From positions 11,258,400 through 11,322,399 of the forward strand of contig OZ025211.1 of the NCBI GenBank assembly GCA_964019055.1: a DNA stretch of 64,000 nt, read 5' to 3'. The first letter of the stretch is position 1. The number at the start of each line of letters is the position of its first letter. Positions 38,146-48,400 of the stretch are shown here, one piece after another. This DNA is from Anthopleura xanthogrammica. Taxonomy: Eukaryota; Cnidaria; Anthozoa; Actiniaria; Actiniidae. The position numbers and the translations under genes are program-made. The notes under the pieces are model-generated. The model made no database searches. It was given only the letters and a program-made list of their open reading frames with translations, and was not told the origin of the DNA.

Positions 38146-38177
<32 letters not shown>

Positions 38178-41100
38178 CAGCAGCAGTAGTAGCAGCAGCA
38201 GAAGCAGCAGTAGCAGCAGCAGTAGGAGCAGCAGTAGTAGTAGCAGCAGCAGCAGTAGTAGTAGCAGCAGAAGCAGCAGTAGTAAGTAGCAGCAGTAGTA
38301 GTAGCAGTAGTAGTAGCAGTATAGTCTTACATGAAACATTTCCTAAAGAGGTTCTGTTTCCGGTCTTCATAGATGGGCTTTGCTGTAAGGAGCTGGGTTG
38401 CCACGGAGTATGCATTTCTCTTCCTCCTGAACAAAAAAACAACAATTCAAATTAGTCTTTTTATACTTTATACAGATTGCAGTGCCATACAATATGTAAT
38501 ATAAAAAATGTATAATGTTTTGTATATTAATCATAAAAGGCAAAAATATATAGAAATAAAATGAAAAAAATGAAAAAAAAGTTATTACATTGCATTGCAA
38601 ATCAAAAAACTGTGGGCACCCAGAAATTCATTTCCTTTGCTCGTGTGAACCAGGCTTTAATTTTATAATTTTTTTTCGCCTTGAAATCTTTCTACACGGC
38701 AAGCAGCAGCCGTTCTCTTGAAGGTATTTCGTCTCTACTAAATTTTTCACCAGTAGGAAAAATTCGCGCTTCAGAGCTGAGCATGGCCGTCCTCACAATT
38801 CTCATATTTGTTCTCGAAATAGAGCAACTCGGTCATACTATCAAAATATCAGGCTCACAGCATTTCTCTACAAGCTAAATATTCCAAAAAATTTCACAGT
38901 AGGTCTTGACTGTTCTTAATAAAAGTTCATAAGATAACACGCAAAGTTTTACTTGTACCTTGTTGTACATGCTGTAAGATATTTTGGCGCTAAAAACCCT
39001 TGAATTCTCTCGTTTCTTCGAGATAATGCTGATAGAAGTATTCCAAGGCCTTCATGATGATCTCCAGCACACCAAAGATGTGTAAAATGGCTCTCAAAAT
39101 GTTAAATTTTCGAGAAAACCTCCAAAATAAGATTTCATGGCTTCGTTGAACGAACGCTTCTGCACAACTGGGAAGGGAAACTACGTACTGAGCGCACGTG
39201 GAGCACGTGCAATATGAAGGCATGGTTGTCCAGCACATTTATGCAAGTTAGTAGATCGTAAAATAAAACGCACGCTGTTATTCAATGACCGTTTGTGTTA
39301 AAAAGTTTTTTTAAGGTCGTGGCTAGTAATTATGAACTATATTTTTTCGAAATGGTGTCAGTTCTCTTCCCCAGCAAGGCAATTGAAACCTTGAAAAAAT
39401 TGGGGGTCCCCATGTGATCCATTAAAGAGAGATTATTTTTTAAGCATTTTTTTCTTACTCGAGGGGCAAAAATATGTATTTCATACCGTTTTGAAGAAAA
39501 AAGTATCAATATAAAAAAATCTGAAAGTTAGCTTAGAATAAACAACTGATTGAATATTTTCAAATGGAAAATATGTCAAATATTCTATTTATCTTATAAG
39601 ACATTATCAATGCTTTTGTTGCATTGCCTAAGGCAAAATCCTGGCTACGCCTCTGGTTTCGGTCAATACTCAAAAATTCCCGCGAAATTCTGGCTTGTGG
39701 TCAGACCTGCGCAATACGTTTTTTTTTTTTGCCTTGTCCTTTTGCACTAGGGAAAGTTTCAGAACGTTTCCATTAAAACTCTAAATAAAATTTTGCACGG
39801 GCTAGCAGTCCGATTGGGTCCAGAAAAAACACTGTAAAACCTCAAAAATGTCCGGGAAAGGGTTAATTGACCCTTATCTTGGATGCGAGGCTAACATGAA
39901 ACACAAAAGAAATCACACTTTTTCTCGATGGAATTTGTGGCATTTCTTTTGTATTTCCATGTCAGCCTCACATTCAAGATAATTTTGAGAAGGGTCCAAA
40001 ACAGGCCATTTGTGCTAACAGTTCATGTGATCCTACAACAGCCAACACGTTTTCCCAAATAAATTTTTATAAAATTTCCATTTGTTGTTTAAGCCCATTT
40101 TTTCCTATAATCAACATTTATGAACTGAACTCAATCTCCTTACTAATATTGAGGTGCTCTTTTCATTTCTAGTGTGCATTTTGACACAGCTGCTCGATTT
40201 GGGGAGTGGATAGGGTCACATGATTGGAAATGGCATATTACTAATATGAATTATTTTGTCATAATTACCATTAGTATCAGCATCAATAGATGACATGGAT
40301 GTGTCAAACTTTGCCTTTTCAGCAGCTATAGATGGTTTGATAGGAAAACCATTATTGAGACTTGTTTTCATGGGTGTGCTGAAATATTCACTTGTAACAC
40401 CTAAAAAATGGAAGAAAAATTACCATGTAAAGAAGATGCCTGGGTTTTTGGCTTCCACCAATCAAAAATTACTAACTCAGACCAGTGGCAAAGTGGTGAA
40501 GGGTGGGGGATGGCTAGAATGACATAGCTTACAATGCTTGACCTTAGCAGTAGTCCACTAGCCCCTGACTAGTAAAAATTGCCTCTTGGCTAGTAAAATT
40601 GGAGAACCACAAAAAATCCCAAAACTGCTGAAGCAAAAAAAAAGGGTAATTTTTCATAATAGAGGGACTTGACATTTCTAACAAGCGTTCATTTAAAAAT
40701 GGAAAACTCCATTTAAAAATGTAATCACTTCTGAAAACAAGGCTCTCGGAATGATCCCGTATTTCAACCAATAGGAAGTCTTAAAATCATTGGAAGATCA
40801 TAGATGCGGGATCATACCGGGAATTGACCAATCAGATTAAGGATTTGTAATACTATACCTAGCCTCTTGGGATGATAATGTGAATCAACCAATCAGAGGG
40901 CTTTTATATGGAAAAGTAATTATGAACTTGATGACAGCTAAGGTTATCTCCATGACCTTTCTAAGTGACATGACTAAAAAGAATCACAATTCAACATGCA
41001 TATTCAATACTACAGAGAAACCGTGTGTTACTTGTGTTCTGGTGGTTAACTACTTTTTTACACAGAAAAGCTCATAAAAATTTATTTCAAAAATAGCAGT

Positions 41101-43843
41101 TCCTATTTGACCTTGAGTCATTACTACACTGACATACATATAGGTATAGTATTACAAATCCTTAATCTGATTGGTCAATTCCCGGTATGATCCCGCATCT
41201 ATGATCTTCCAATGATTTTAAGACTTCCTATTGGTTGAAATACGGGATCATTCCGAGAGCCTTGTTTTCAGAAGTGATTACATTTTTAAATGGAGTTTTC
41301 CATTTTTAAATGAACGCTTGTTTTCTCTAAAAAGTGTGTGTGGGGGAGATGGCTGGGCACTAGCTAGAAATTTGCGTAAAATTGAGGGGGTCTGGCTAGA
41401 AATTTGCTTCAAAAGTGAGGGGCATAGCCCACTTGTCAACTCATGTAGGCCAGCTGTCCAGTAAGGCTGCCCCCCCCTCCCCCCACAAAAGTCTGTAAAT
41501 AGTTGATATTATCCCAAATTATTATCCCAATCATCCCAAAATGTTAGCCATGGCTCATTTTCTAATATTTCCAAAAGGGGATGCATGGCCATTTTTTTTG
41601 AAATAGCAGATATTATAGCCATATGCCATTGCCGAACAATTCTTCCAAGTCCAGACATTATAATTAATTGTATAGAAATGGATGTATTAAGACATATTGA
41701 AAGAATTGTTTGAAGGCAATGGAGTATAACTCTGATATCTGCTATTACATGAAGTCGCAGGTGCATGAAGGTAGTTGTTATACACTGTACATACCTGTTT
41801 TGCTGATTCCAGGCCCAGTGAGATATTCTGGCATATGCTGAGCCACAGGACCTCCAGATGCCATAGTACTGTTAATAAGAGTTGATCTACTTGGTAGTTC
41901 CCTGTACTCTGTTCTACTGGATACTAAAGAAGACACTTCTGATGCATCATCCGGGAAATTATCAGCCAAAAAAGGTTCACCATCTCGTACAGGAGGCTCA
42001 TTCAAGGGTAGGGTTGGAACCACTTCACCCAGATTACCCGGTGGTAAGATACGACCTCGCTGGAAGATTTTTAAAAACTTTATTAAAACATTCATTTCTC
42101 TTTTAGTTATTTAAAAATTCCATTTTAAGTTAAATTTAATTTTTCTAAATTTTATTTGAAATGTTGATCGTTGGATCCTTTTTTTTCGAGGTTGATAACT
42201 CTGAACCTGGAAGTTCAAGACACCAAATTCAAAAACCTATGATTTTTTTAGAGCTGATTTGAGTCAAAAACCTGCTGCTTGAATTGAATTTGAATTTGAA
42301 TTTGAATTTAGCAATAGACCTTTTTAGCTTGGGCATGATGTTTTCCTATTTAAGACAACATGTAATTCTTGATCTTGAGAAAAAAATCTTTATTTGAGTT
42401 GTATAATTTCATATTCATGTGTCTTCTCATATGCAAACGTTAAACAAAGAAATGATACTCTAGGGAATAACATGGGGTCTGAAATGGATAACATTATGCC
42501 CAAGCCAAAAAGGTCTAATATTTAAGATTTGGGGAGGGAGAAAAAAACAGAGAAAACCCTTAAATCAAAGGAGCTCTAGGCTAACTAACTTGAAAACATA
42601 GTGGAGCCTAGCTAGCTGTCAATCTAAGTGCATGCACAGAATAAAATGAACCTGCACTCATCTTATTAATGTTCACTAGTCAATCTCAATGAAATATTAC
42701 TATTCATCAAGATTGAGAATAGATCCCTTTCATTTGACGTCAAAGCAGCTCAATTTGGAGGACAAAACAAAAGAATTTCAATCTCCTGAGAATTGGAAAC
42801 CTATTGTTTTGTCCTCCAAATTGAGCTTCATTCCGAAGTGCTGCAAGGGGTCATAGCTCTTATAATATAATTATCTTACCATTGGACTTGTAGTCTTCAT
42901 GGAATCCTCACGGTCTAGCCACTTCTGGAGCTGCTTGATGGATCCATCATGTGACTGTTGGCAGAGTAAAGAAGTTATAATGCCATCACATCAAAGATAG
43001 GACTGTCATTGATTGCCATTTTGTATGAAGGTACCCTGGGGTAGGTGGTTGGGGCACTCAGACACATAAATAGCCTAAAAGAATTAAACTATGCTATGAT
43101 ACATCATGTGATGCAAGGATTTGTCATGATGTACCAACCAAAGATGGTTTAGCTGGTAAAAATAAAACAAGGCAGCTTGTGAAGAGCTTTTAATGGTTTG
43201 CATAATTTGCAATATTTATGTCGCTATAAAAATCACAAAATAATTCCAGCGGATTAACTTAGAAGCCAGCTAGAGCCTACAGTCTAAGAAACGAAAAAAT
43301 CATTCATAGAAAAGTACTACATTATTCACCCACTTACATCCCTTATATATAAGAACATTTAACTGTTTAATATTACATTGAAAATTGCATTGAATTAGGC
43401 TATTAATTAATTAAGAACTACACATACATGCGATTATAAGTTGTTCTGTAACTATAAATACAACGACCAACAATAGCCGGAATGTAAACAAATGAAGCTG
43501 AGAGACGCTAACCCACGGGACGCGCTGTGGTAAGAACAATTTCAACCAACTTGTAAGGTGTTTTGAAACCCAAATAAAACATCTTAAGAACTGAAATTCA
43601 CTCCACTTAAAAAAAATTGAATATAAAAACGAAGAAAATGAAAAAAATATGAATGAAGTATGGTATTGGATTATCCTAAATACGTTAGTTTTCGGCCTTT
43701 CTCTTTTGATTCCTAATTTTCTGGTTTCGAAAAGGTTATAACAAATTTACCTTCAGCACGTCCATAATGACTCTCAAAGTAGTCATAATGCTTTCGTCCG
43801 CTTGAGAAGGGATTTGAGAGGCCGATTGACCACTTCGAGACAT
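23514..43843 (-). CDS. Coiled-coil protein with C-terminal C1q/TNF-like domain, 17 exons
   Basis: Exons in order: 43751-43843, 42880-42954, 41795-42059, 40269-40400, 38331-38426, 37764-37805, 37046-37130, 36442-36526, 29289-29367, 28530-28603, 27754-27793, 26774-26961, 25762-25850, 25164-25334, 24721-24802, 24134-24248, 23514-23623. All have GT and AG, all phases agree, and the 1821 coding bases give 606 residues. The N-terminus (1-220) is Ser/Pro-rich and probably disordered. Residues about 221-447 are heptad-rich coiled coil (VLQTKVQLLENQVSEW; HMEDIDILEKRLSSKMDE; LNKLDDVVDQVKQD). Residues about 448-606 are beta-rich: RMFVWERNKPYIVVTTAGCY, ITIGAFGLKSSSPPSLQVTV, and the ending LPGHSRLSFCAV...VEGYLEIHK. 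The order of aromatic and Gly residues recalls C1q/TNF jelly rolls, in which a Tyr/Phe-rich strand follows an AG or PG turn. A Ser-rich loop encoded by exon 16 interrupts it. There is no signal peptide, so it is probably intracellular. I cannot give an orthologue. Confidence 0.85.
24386..24612 (+). mobile_element. CACAAAGCA-family MITE
   Basis: The ends CACAAAGCATGATGGGAAAG and CTTTTCCAGAGTGCTTTGTG are inverted, imperfect copies. A closely similar full-length copy lies at 52924-53150, with AAAAATTCATCTGACAATTT and TTTCTATGGAAATAAAAGGA in both. It sits in the intron before exon 16 of the coiled-coil gene. Confidence 0.8.
24975..25065 (+). mobile_element. Dispersed repeat, partner of 22835 and 10195
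   Basis: Contains GACTTATAAACGAGGCTAAG, GAGTCTGTGGTCTTCAAAAT and GGTTTGCATCGAATACGAAA. It lies between exons 14 and 15 of the coiled-coil gene. Confidence 0.55.
25484..25634. mobile_element. Foldback element, 150 bp
   Basis: GACACACGGTGCAACATTGC at the left pairs with GCAATGTTGCACCGTGTGTC at the right. Intronic. Confidence 0.75.
26184..26405. mobile_element. Foldback element, 220 bp
   Basis: CAATAGTCCCCTTCACAGTT at the left pairs with AACTGTGAAGGGGACTATTG at the right; the arms continue with CATCTTGAAAG and CTTTCAAGATG and the inner TCGAAGCGAGA and TCTCGCTTCGA. Intronic. Confidence 0.85.
26486..26768. mobile_element. Tc1/mariner-like MITE touching the donor of exon 12
   Basis: The ends are CAACTATTTCAAAAAAG and GAAATAGCTG, flanked by TA. 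Arms continue with TTGGTGAAGGTTTTGTT and AACAAAACCTTCACCAA. The right end is only five bases from exon 12, so intron position +6 onwards is element sequence. Confidence 0.82.
27045..27292 (+). mobile_element. SINE-like element
   Basis: Shares GAGGGTTTTCTCCGGGTACT, CCAGTTTCCTCCC, GCATAGAATAT and ATGCAGTGGTAGTGTGTGTG with the minus-strand copy at 10640-10990. It ends in a T-rich TTTATTTATTTATTT tail at about 27266-27290. Intronic. Confidence 0.65.
27337..27744. mobile_element. Tc1/mariner-like MITE with an internal CATAGTG expansion
   Basis: Close relative of 12294-12585: the same ends, flanking TA, and inner TGCATTCCAAGACC and TAAATAATTATTATTTATTT. Near the left end is a run of about sixteen CATAGTG units (27379-27497). 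In the other copy only one or two related words stand here, so the array grew inside the element. The right end is nine bases from the donor of exon 11 (27754). Confidence 0.85.
28209..28464. mobile_element. CACAGG-family MITE, 256 bp, 7-bp target duplication
   Basis: The ends are CACAGGCAGCCCAAACAATC and GATTGTTTGGGCTGCCTGTG. Arms of about 60 bases include ACAGTAAATGTATGGGACGA. The flanks are GTGAAAG and GTGGAAG, a 7-bp duplication with one change. Intronic. Confidence 0.9.
28664..28950. mobile_element. Foldback element related to 6003-6105
   Basis: TTCACCAGCTGATCTGA at the left pairs with TCAGATCAGCTGGTGA at the right, with inner CTGAGGTGTC and GACACCTCAG. Intronic. Confidence 0.75.
29577..36072. 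repeat. 20-bp minisatellite, about 6.5 kb, higher-order structure
   Basis: Roughly 315 copies of ACGAACGAAAGATCAAACGY, with a degenerate left edge (29577-29740) and a decayed right flank to about 36230. Recurrent variants are ACGAAAGATAGATACAACGT, GATAAAACGT and GATCTAACGT. Blocks of variants recur at fixed shifts: 760 bp (30881 and 31641) and 1080 bp (rare variants at 32541/33621 and 32595/33675). Two 21-bp units with an extra G occur near 34511 and 34612. The unit has no stop in several frames, so long reading frames here are artefacts. It fills most of the intron between exons 8 and 9 of the coiled-coil gene. Confidence 0.98.
37338..37453. mobile_element. Foldback element, 115 bp
   Basis: AGACTTGCTCCAAGTTTCGC at the left pairs with GCGAGACTTGGAGCAAGTCT at the right, followed inward by T and A runs. 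Intronic. Confidence 0.75.
37485..37620. mobile_element. GACGTCA foldback family, full copy
   Basis: The ends are TATAGACCCCTTGCACGTG and CACGTGCTGCAAGGGGTCTATA; the inner arms include GCAGCTCAATTTGGAGG and CCTCCAAATTGAGCTGC. The left arm holds a full GTGACGTCA site. Other copies: 42719-42856, 49965-50089, half copy 9236-9308. Confidence 0.85.
37850..38319. repeat. AGC/AGT trinucleotide tract, about 470 bp
   Basis: A mixture of AGC and AGT triplets with rare AAG, AGG and CGG units. It ends about eleven bases downstream of the splice donor of exon 5 (38331) and begins about 45 bases before the acceptor of exon 6 (37805), so it fills nearly the whole 525-base intron. Open frames across it (poly-Leu, poly-Ser, poly-Ala/Val) are artefacts. 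Confidence 0.95.
39855..40005. mobile_element. Foldback element with AGGCTAACA core
   Basis: GAGGCTAACATGAAACACAA pairs with the right-arm GTATTTCCATGTCAGCCTC, and CCCTTATCTTGGATG with CATTCAAGATAATTTTGAG. Related palindromic units stand in tandem at 46675-46860. Confidence 0.7.
40680..41322. repeat. Perfect 181-bp inverted repeat around a 281-bp spacer
   Basis: 40680-40860 and 41142-41322 are, base by base as I read them, exact reverse complements. The arms begin AACAAGCGTTCATTTAAAAA at the outside and end ACTATACCT at the inside. It lies in the intron between exons 3 and 4 of the coiled-coil gene. The spacer contains no transposase-like frame. Confidence 0.93.
41597..41757. mobile_element. 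Foldback element, 160 bp
   Basis: TAGCAGATATTATAGCCATA and GCCATTGCCGAACAATTCTT pair with GAATTGTTTGAAGGCAATGG and CTGATATCTGCTA. It lies 38 bases from the donor of exon 3. Confidence 0.7.
42315..42516. mobile_element. AGCTTGGGC-family MITE
   Basis: The ends AGACCTTTTTAGCTTGGGCA and GCCCAAGCCAAAAAGGTCT are inverted. Copies at 48056-48255 and 51664-52008 share TGTTTTCC and the inner GAGAAGACACATGAATATGA. Confidence 0.82.
42719..42856. mobile_element. GACGTCA foldback family, copy
   Basis: Very similar to 37485-37620: CAGCTCAATTTGGAGGACAA, AATCTCCTGAGAATTGGAAA, GTTTTGTCCTCCAAATTGAG. It carries TTTGACGTCAAA. Its right end is about 24 bases from exon 2. Confidence 0.82.
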
Positions 43844-44018
43844 CTTGATCTCCCCAGATCAAGCTATTTAACCGTCGCTAGGTATAATAAACATCAGAAT
43901 AAATAATTCAAGGTTTTTGTGATGTTTGTTTACTTATCCACTTCAAATATGGCGCCTTGAATCAAATATTCAAAACATCTGCAGGAGCCTCACTTCAGTG
44001 AGTGGCTTATTTTAAGGC

Positions 44019-44040
44019 CACAGGTAGCCCAAGCTCGGTT
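44019..44040. mobile_element. Isolated CACAGG-family end
   Basis: CACAGGTAGCCCAAGCTCGG matches the family end, but I find no partner end within 1 kb. Similar orphan ends occur at 9733, 27857, 52739 and 53288. Confidence 0.5.
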
Positions 44041-44267
44041 TTTGAATACGATAATTTTGAAATAAATACTTTAATAAAACTTCCCGTTTCTTACATTATG
44101 GTGTGTTTGTGTGTCCTTTGTGCTGTCTGTAACGAGTTTTTCATGACTTACGCTTGGACACTCTAGAGCCAAAATCACTTCCAATCCCAGCAACTTCAGG
44201 CTCCTTTTTTCCACGAAAATATTATCTTTCTGTTCTTTCTCTCTCATTCTTTCTTTTCGTTCTTAGA

Positions 44268-44520
44268 TCTTTCTTCCTTCCTTCCTTCCTTCCTTCCTTC
44301 CTTCCTTCCTTCCTTCCTTCCTTCCTTCCTTCCTTCCTTCCTTCCTTCCTTCCTTCCTTCCTTCCTTCCTTCCTTCCTTCCTTCCTTCCCTCCTTTCTTC
44401 CTTCCTTCCTTCTTCCCTTCTTCCCTTCTTCCGTTCCTTTCTTTCTTTCTTTCTTTCTTTTTTCTTTCTTTCTTTCTTTTTTCTTTCTTTCTTTCGTTGC
44501 TTCTTTCTTTCTCTCTTTCA
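44268..44520. repeat. TTCC/TTTC pyrimidine microsatellite
   Basis: About thirty TTCC units (44268-44390) are followed by TTTC-rich runs. The strand is nearly pure pyrimidine for 250 bases, so triplex DNA is possible. Open frames on both strands are artefacts. Confidence 0.95.
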
Positions 44521-44627
44521 TTTTATCTTTAATCCTTTCATTTTTATTCCTTCTTCCCTTTTCTCTTTTCCTAAACTTTCAAAATTTTCCCCTTTTTTCT
44601 GCTTTCTTTTCTTTGTTTCAAGTGTTG

Positions 44628-44978
44628 ATAAATAATAATAATAATAATAACTTTATTTATTTCTATAGCACTATTTCCTTGAAACAGCCCAATAGTGCTT
44701 TACAATAATTACAAAAAAATAAATAAATAATATCTACAATTCTAAAGAGTCAATGATATATACAAAATTCTAGCTAATAAATTAATATATAGTATCTATA
44801 TTGAATAAAATAATCCTAATAAAATTGAATAAACTTAATCAAAAGCTTCCCTAAAAAGGTGAGTCTTAATTAAAGATTTAAATTTGGACACCGAGCCAGC
44901 GGTCTTAATATCTTGAGATAAGGAATTCCATAAATAAGGAGCAGCATAATAAAATGCCCTATATCCATAAGAACGTAA
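44628..44978 (-). mobile_element. 3' end of a LINE retrotransposon, 5'-truncated
   Basis: On the minus strand 44978-44835 encodes RSYGYRAFYYAAPYLWNSL, then SQDIKTAGSVSKFKSLIKTH and LFREAFD before a stop. This matches the usual C-terminal tail of CR1/L2-like LINE reverse-transcriptase proteins (RAF..AAP.LWN.LP..I....S...FK..LKTHLF). A 3' UTR follows and ends in a TTA-repeat tail at 44630-44652. The rest of the element is missing, as expected for aborted reverse transcription. Confidence 0.85.
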
Positions 44979-45338
44979 ATTATAGCTAGTCATGATATTG
45001 GTTTATTTTCTTCTTTCCTTTCTTTTCCTTTCTTTTCCTTTATTAATGTGTATTCTTTATTATTAAATATAGAGTTTTAACTTAGAAATTCACAATTGCA
45101 AATCAATCTGTGATATCTTGATTTTTTTTCTTCTGATCCCTTTCCATTTTTTCCTTTTATTTTCACTTTATTTTAGAACTTCCTTTAATTTCATAAGTCA
45201 TTTATTATCTCTCCCGAACTTTTTACGAACACTTACGTCGTGAAGCGATAACAATTCGGTTTCTGATCGGAAGTGATCGTAATTCGACCGAATGGTCACG
45301 AAAACCCTATAAGCACTGCGCAACAACGACTGCGCATA

Positions 45339-45356
45339 ACCAATAAATGACGTCAC
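45339..45356 (+). promoter_or_regulatory. Probable OTUD5 promoter elements
   Basis: CCAAT (45340-45344) and a full CRE, TGACGTCA (45348-45355), lie about 100 bases before the OTUD5 ATG, next to CTGCGCA words at 45316 and 45330. No TATA box is in the expected place. Confidence 0.55.
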
Positions 45357-45455
45357 GGTGTTATAGTCCAAAAGGATCTCATTTGGTAGACAATGTTGTG
45401 GTACTGAGAATTCTAGGGTTTTTCTTTCCTTTTTTACTAAACCTTTTAACTAGAT

Positions 45456-48400
45456 ATGACTATTTTACCCAAGAAGAAACACTCAGAGAGTAAGAAACCA
45501 GATTCTAGCTCAAGTAATGATGGCAGAGGGAGAATTCGGGGAGCTCAAAACCGACCCTCGCCCCCAGAGAGGAGCTCCTTGAATAGGTCTTCTGAGGATT
45601 ATGTTGGCGAAAGTTTTGAGTCTAGGGAGGCTGCTGATGCTGCTTGTAGTACAAAAAGAAGGCATAGAGGATCTCCTCATCGTCATAAATACCATGAAAG
45701 ACACAGTGATGAAGCTGGGTATAACAGTTCTGATGAACACGATGGGCAGAACATGGAAGTCGTCACTGAGGAGGTTTGCAATGACTTGGCTGATATTTGG
45801 CTTTGTTTTGGCTTAAAAAAGCCGTCAAAGAAAGCATATTTACCGTCATCTCTGTTTCTTAATACTTCTATACAGACGGAAAGACAGTTTGAACAAGCTT
45901 TAAAAGAAAAAAAGGGCTTAAATATCAAGAGAATGGCCGAAGATGGAGCATGTCTATTCAGAGCTGTTGGTAAGCTAAACACGACTTCCTTACTGCTTTG
46001 TTTTGCCTTTCATAGAGTCAAATGAAGCAATATTTCTACATCTTTCCCAAAAACCTTTTCCCCCCTAATTATTTCCTTCTATTTGGAACTTTTAAGATTT
46101 TTTTAAAATTCCTCCCAAGCTCAAATTTTAAATATATTTTTGGATAAATATTCGCATTCAAGCTACAGTACAGTGATTTGTCATCATGGTTCTAATTACT
46201 TAAACATCTCGTAAAAATAATAAAATTCCTTCTTCACTATAACAAAGAATATTCATTTATTTCTAAATTATAATTATAACTTTTAGCTGTGTAAAATTCA
46301 CAGGAATCACATGAAATCAAAATTAGGAAAGTGTTTTGTTTTTCTTCTTCAAACCACACGATTTTTTCAGCTCAATACACTTTTTTCATGCACTCCTTTG
46401 TACAACAAAGACTATAATAATAACAACATTTTACAATAGTTATAGCTTTAATTCAATATTGAATTTCTTTAGTTGTTTTTCTGAATTTTTAACACAGAGA
46501 GCTTAAAATACGAGCTGTTTTTGTTATCATCACAAAGCCAAAACCATTCTTATAATGGCTGCATGACTTTATTGCATATTGATGAAGCATTGTTCCCTCA
46601 GGTTACAGTTTCCTTTGTCATTAGGACCATGTCTGAAGTATCTCTCAGCACCTTTAAAATTATCTTTGATATACCAGGCTAACAGGAAAACACAAAAGAA
46701 ATCGCACCCCTTTTGTCTATGGAATTGGTACCATTTCTTTTATATCTCTAATAGACCCCATAATATTCCCAGATGTGAGGTTAACAGAACAACACAAAAG
46801 AAATCTCATTTCCTTTCAGGGAAATTTGAGCCATTTCTTTCAAATTTTCCTGTTAGCATAGCACCTTATATAATTTTGATTTGGGCTTATATATAGTATA
46901 TTTCATACTGTATACTTGATATCTAGCATTAGACTTACAGGTCTTATATACTTAATACAGTATGACATCTTTGGACACACGTATATGAGCTATTGTATCA
47001 GAGACATTGTGGAAGGCATAGTGATGGTACTTGAGTAGCCACCGAAATACTTCCCGCTGAGTTAACCTTCAGAACAAACTCAAGGTCAACCAATCAGAAT
47101 TGAGGATTCAACATCATATTTTGATTATTATTTCCCATGATTCAACCAAGAGACCTCTAATTTTACTTGTCCTAGCTGCAACGTTAACGGTCCATGTTTG
47201 TTCCCATATTCCAAGGCCACTGGCATCATACTGTAACTCCTGCCCTATTTTGGTTAACATTATTCTCATGCCCATTGCTGATAAAGAATCAGCTAATTTC
47301 TTCTGCTTTCAAGAAATTCAAATAATGAATATTAACAGCATTAGAAAGAGTTAGTCATCCAGTAGACTAGTGGAGAAAAGAAATGACTCATTTTTAAGAA
47401 ATTTTACTCGTTTTGGATGAGTGGACGAAGTGTTAATTTTGAGCACTTGATGGGGGTAGGGAGCATAAAGATCACTAATACAACTTTCCACAAACACTCC
47501 TTTAATTTCAAAGGAATGATTAAGAAATTGACTTTTTTACCGGTATGGTGGCCATCTTGAATTCTATTGTTTTAAGTAAGACATTATGGGGGCAATTATA
47601 AGGGGCAATTATTGGGAAATTTATAGACTGCACAGCTGTCAGAGTGTCTTTTTATATGATTTAACATTATCCAATGAGAAACATGTCTAAAAACCAATTA
47701 AATTAGCTGGTAGTTAGAGCAATATATGAAACACCAAAGTCCATTATTCAAGAAAGTAACCCTGCCACTCTATGCTTTATAAATATTTCCACATTTGCCC
47801 ACGTTGGCATCCCACAATTTAATAATTTATGATGGTTCAGCCATATCAGTAAAAAGGACTGTATAATGATAATGCAAAGAAAGTGTATTGAATACCACCT
47901 TCTGATGATGTTATTGTTGTTATATTACAGCGGATCAAGTGTATGGTGACCAGGAAATGCATACTGTAGTTAGAAAACATTGCATGGATTATATGGTGAG
48001 CATACAATAACTAAACTAAGCCAACTGCTGTCAGTAATAAACTTCAATAACCTAAAGACCTCTTTACCTTGGGTGTAATGTTTTCCCATTACAGACCACG
48101 TGTCATTCCCAAGAGTATCATTTCTTTGTTTAACAGTTGTTCATGAGAAGACACATGAATATGAATATAGATACAACTCAAACAAAGAATATTATCCTCA
48201 AGAGAATGACACATGGTCTGAAATGAGAAAAATTATGCTTGAGATAAAGAGGTCTGTTTCATTTGGCTTTCAGAGTTCAATAGGCATGATGCATTGTGGT
48301 ATAGCTTGGTTCTTAACAACACAATATAAAGTATGATGATCAAAAGATGTTTGAACCCAAGCTAGACCACAATGCATCATGTTTCCTATCTCAGATATGG

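Larger units (their letters stand above)
43844..45455. other. Intergenic region between divergent genes
   Basis: Holds the 5' flank of the coiled-coil gene (43844-43960), one isolated CACAGGTAGCCCAAGC end at 44019, the pyrimidine microsatellites, a LINE remnant, and the OTUD5 promoter. No further gene seen. Confidence 0.55.

Noticed and set aside
37813..38455. Poly-Leu, poly-Ala/Thr and poly-Ser frames of 164-210 residues on both strands
   Set aside because: They are produced by the AGC/AGT tract; the real coding part here is exon 5 at 38331-38426 in one specific frame.
44154..44708. 184-residue frame with FLPS repeats, and its reverse
   Set aside because: Pure product of the TTCC microsatellite.
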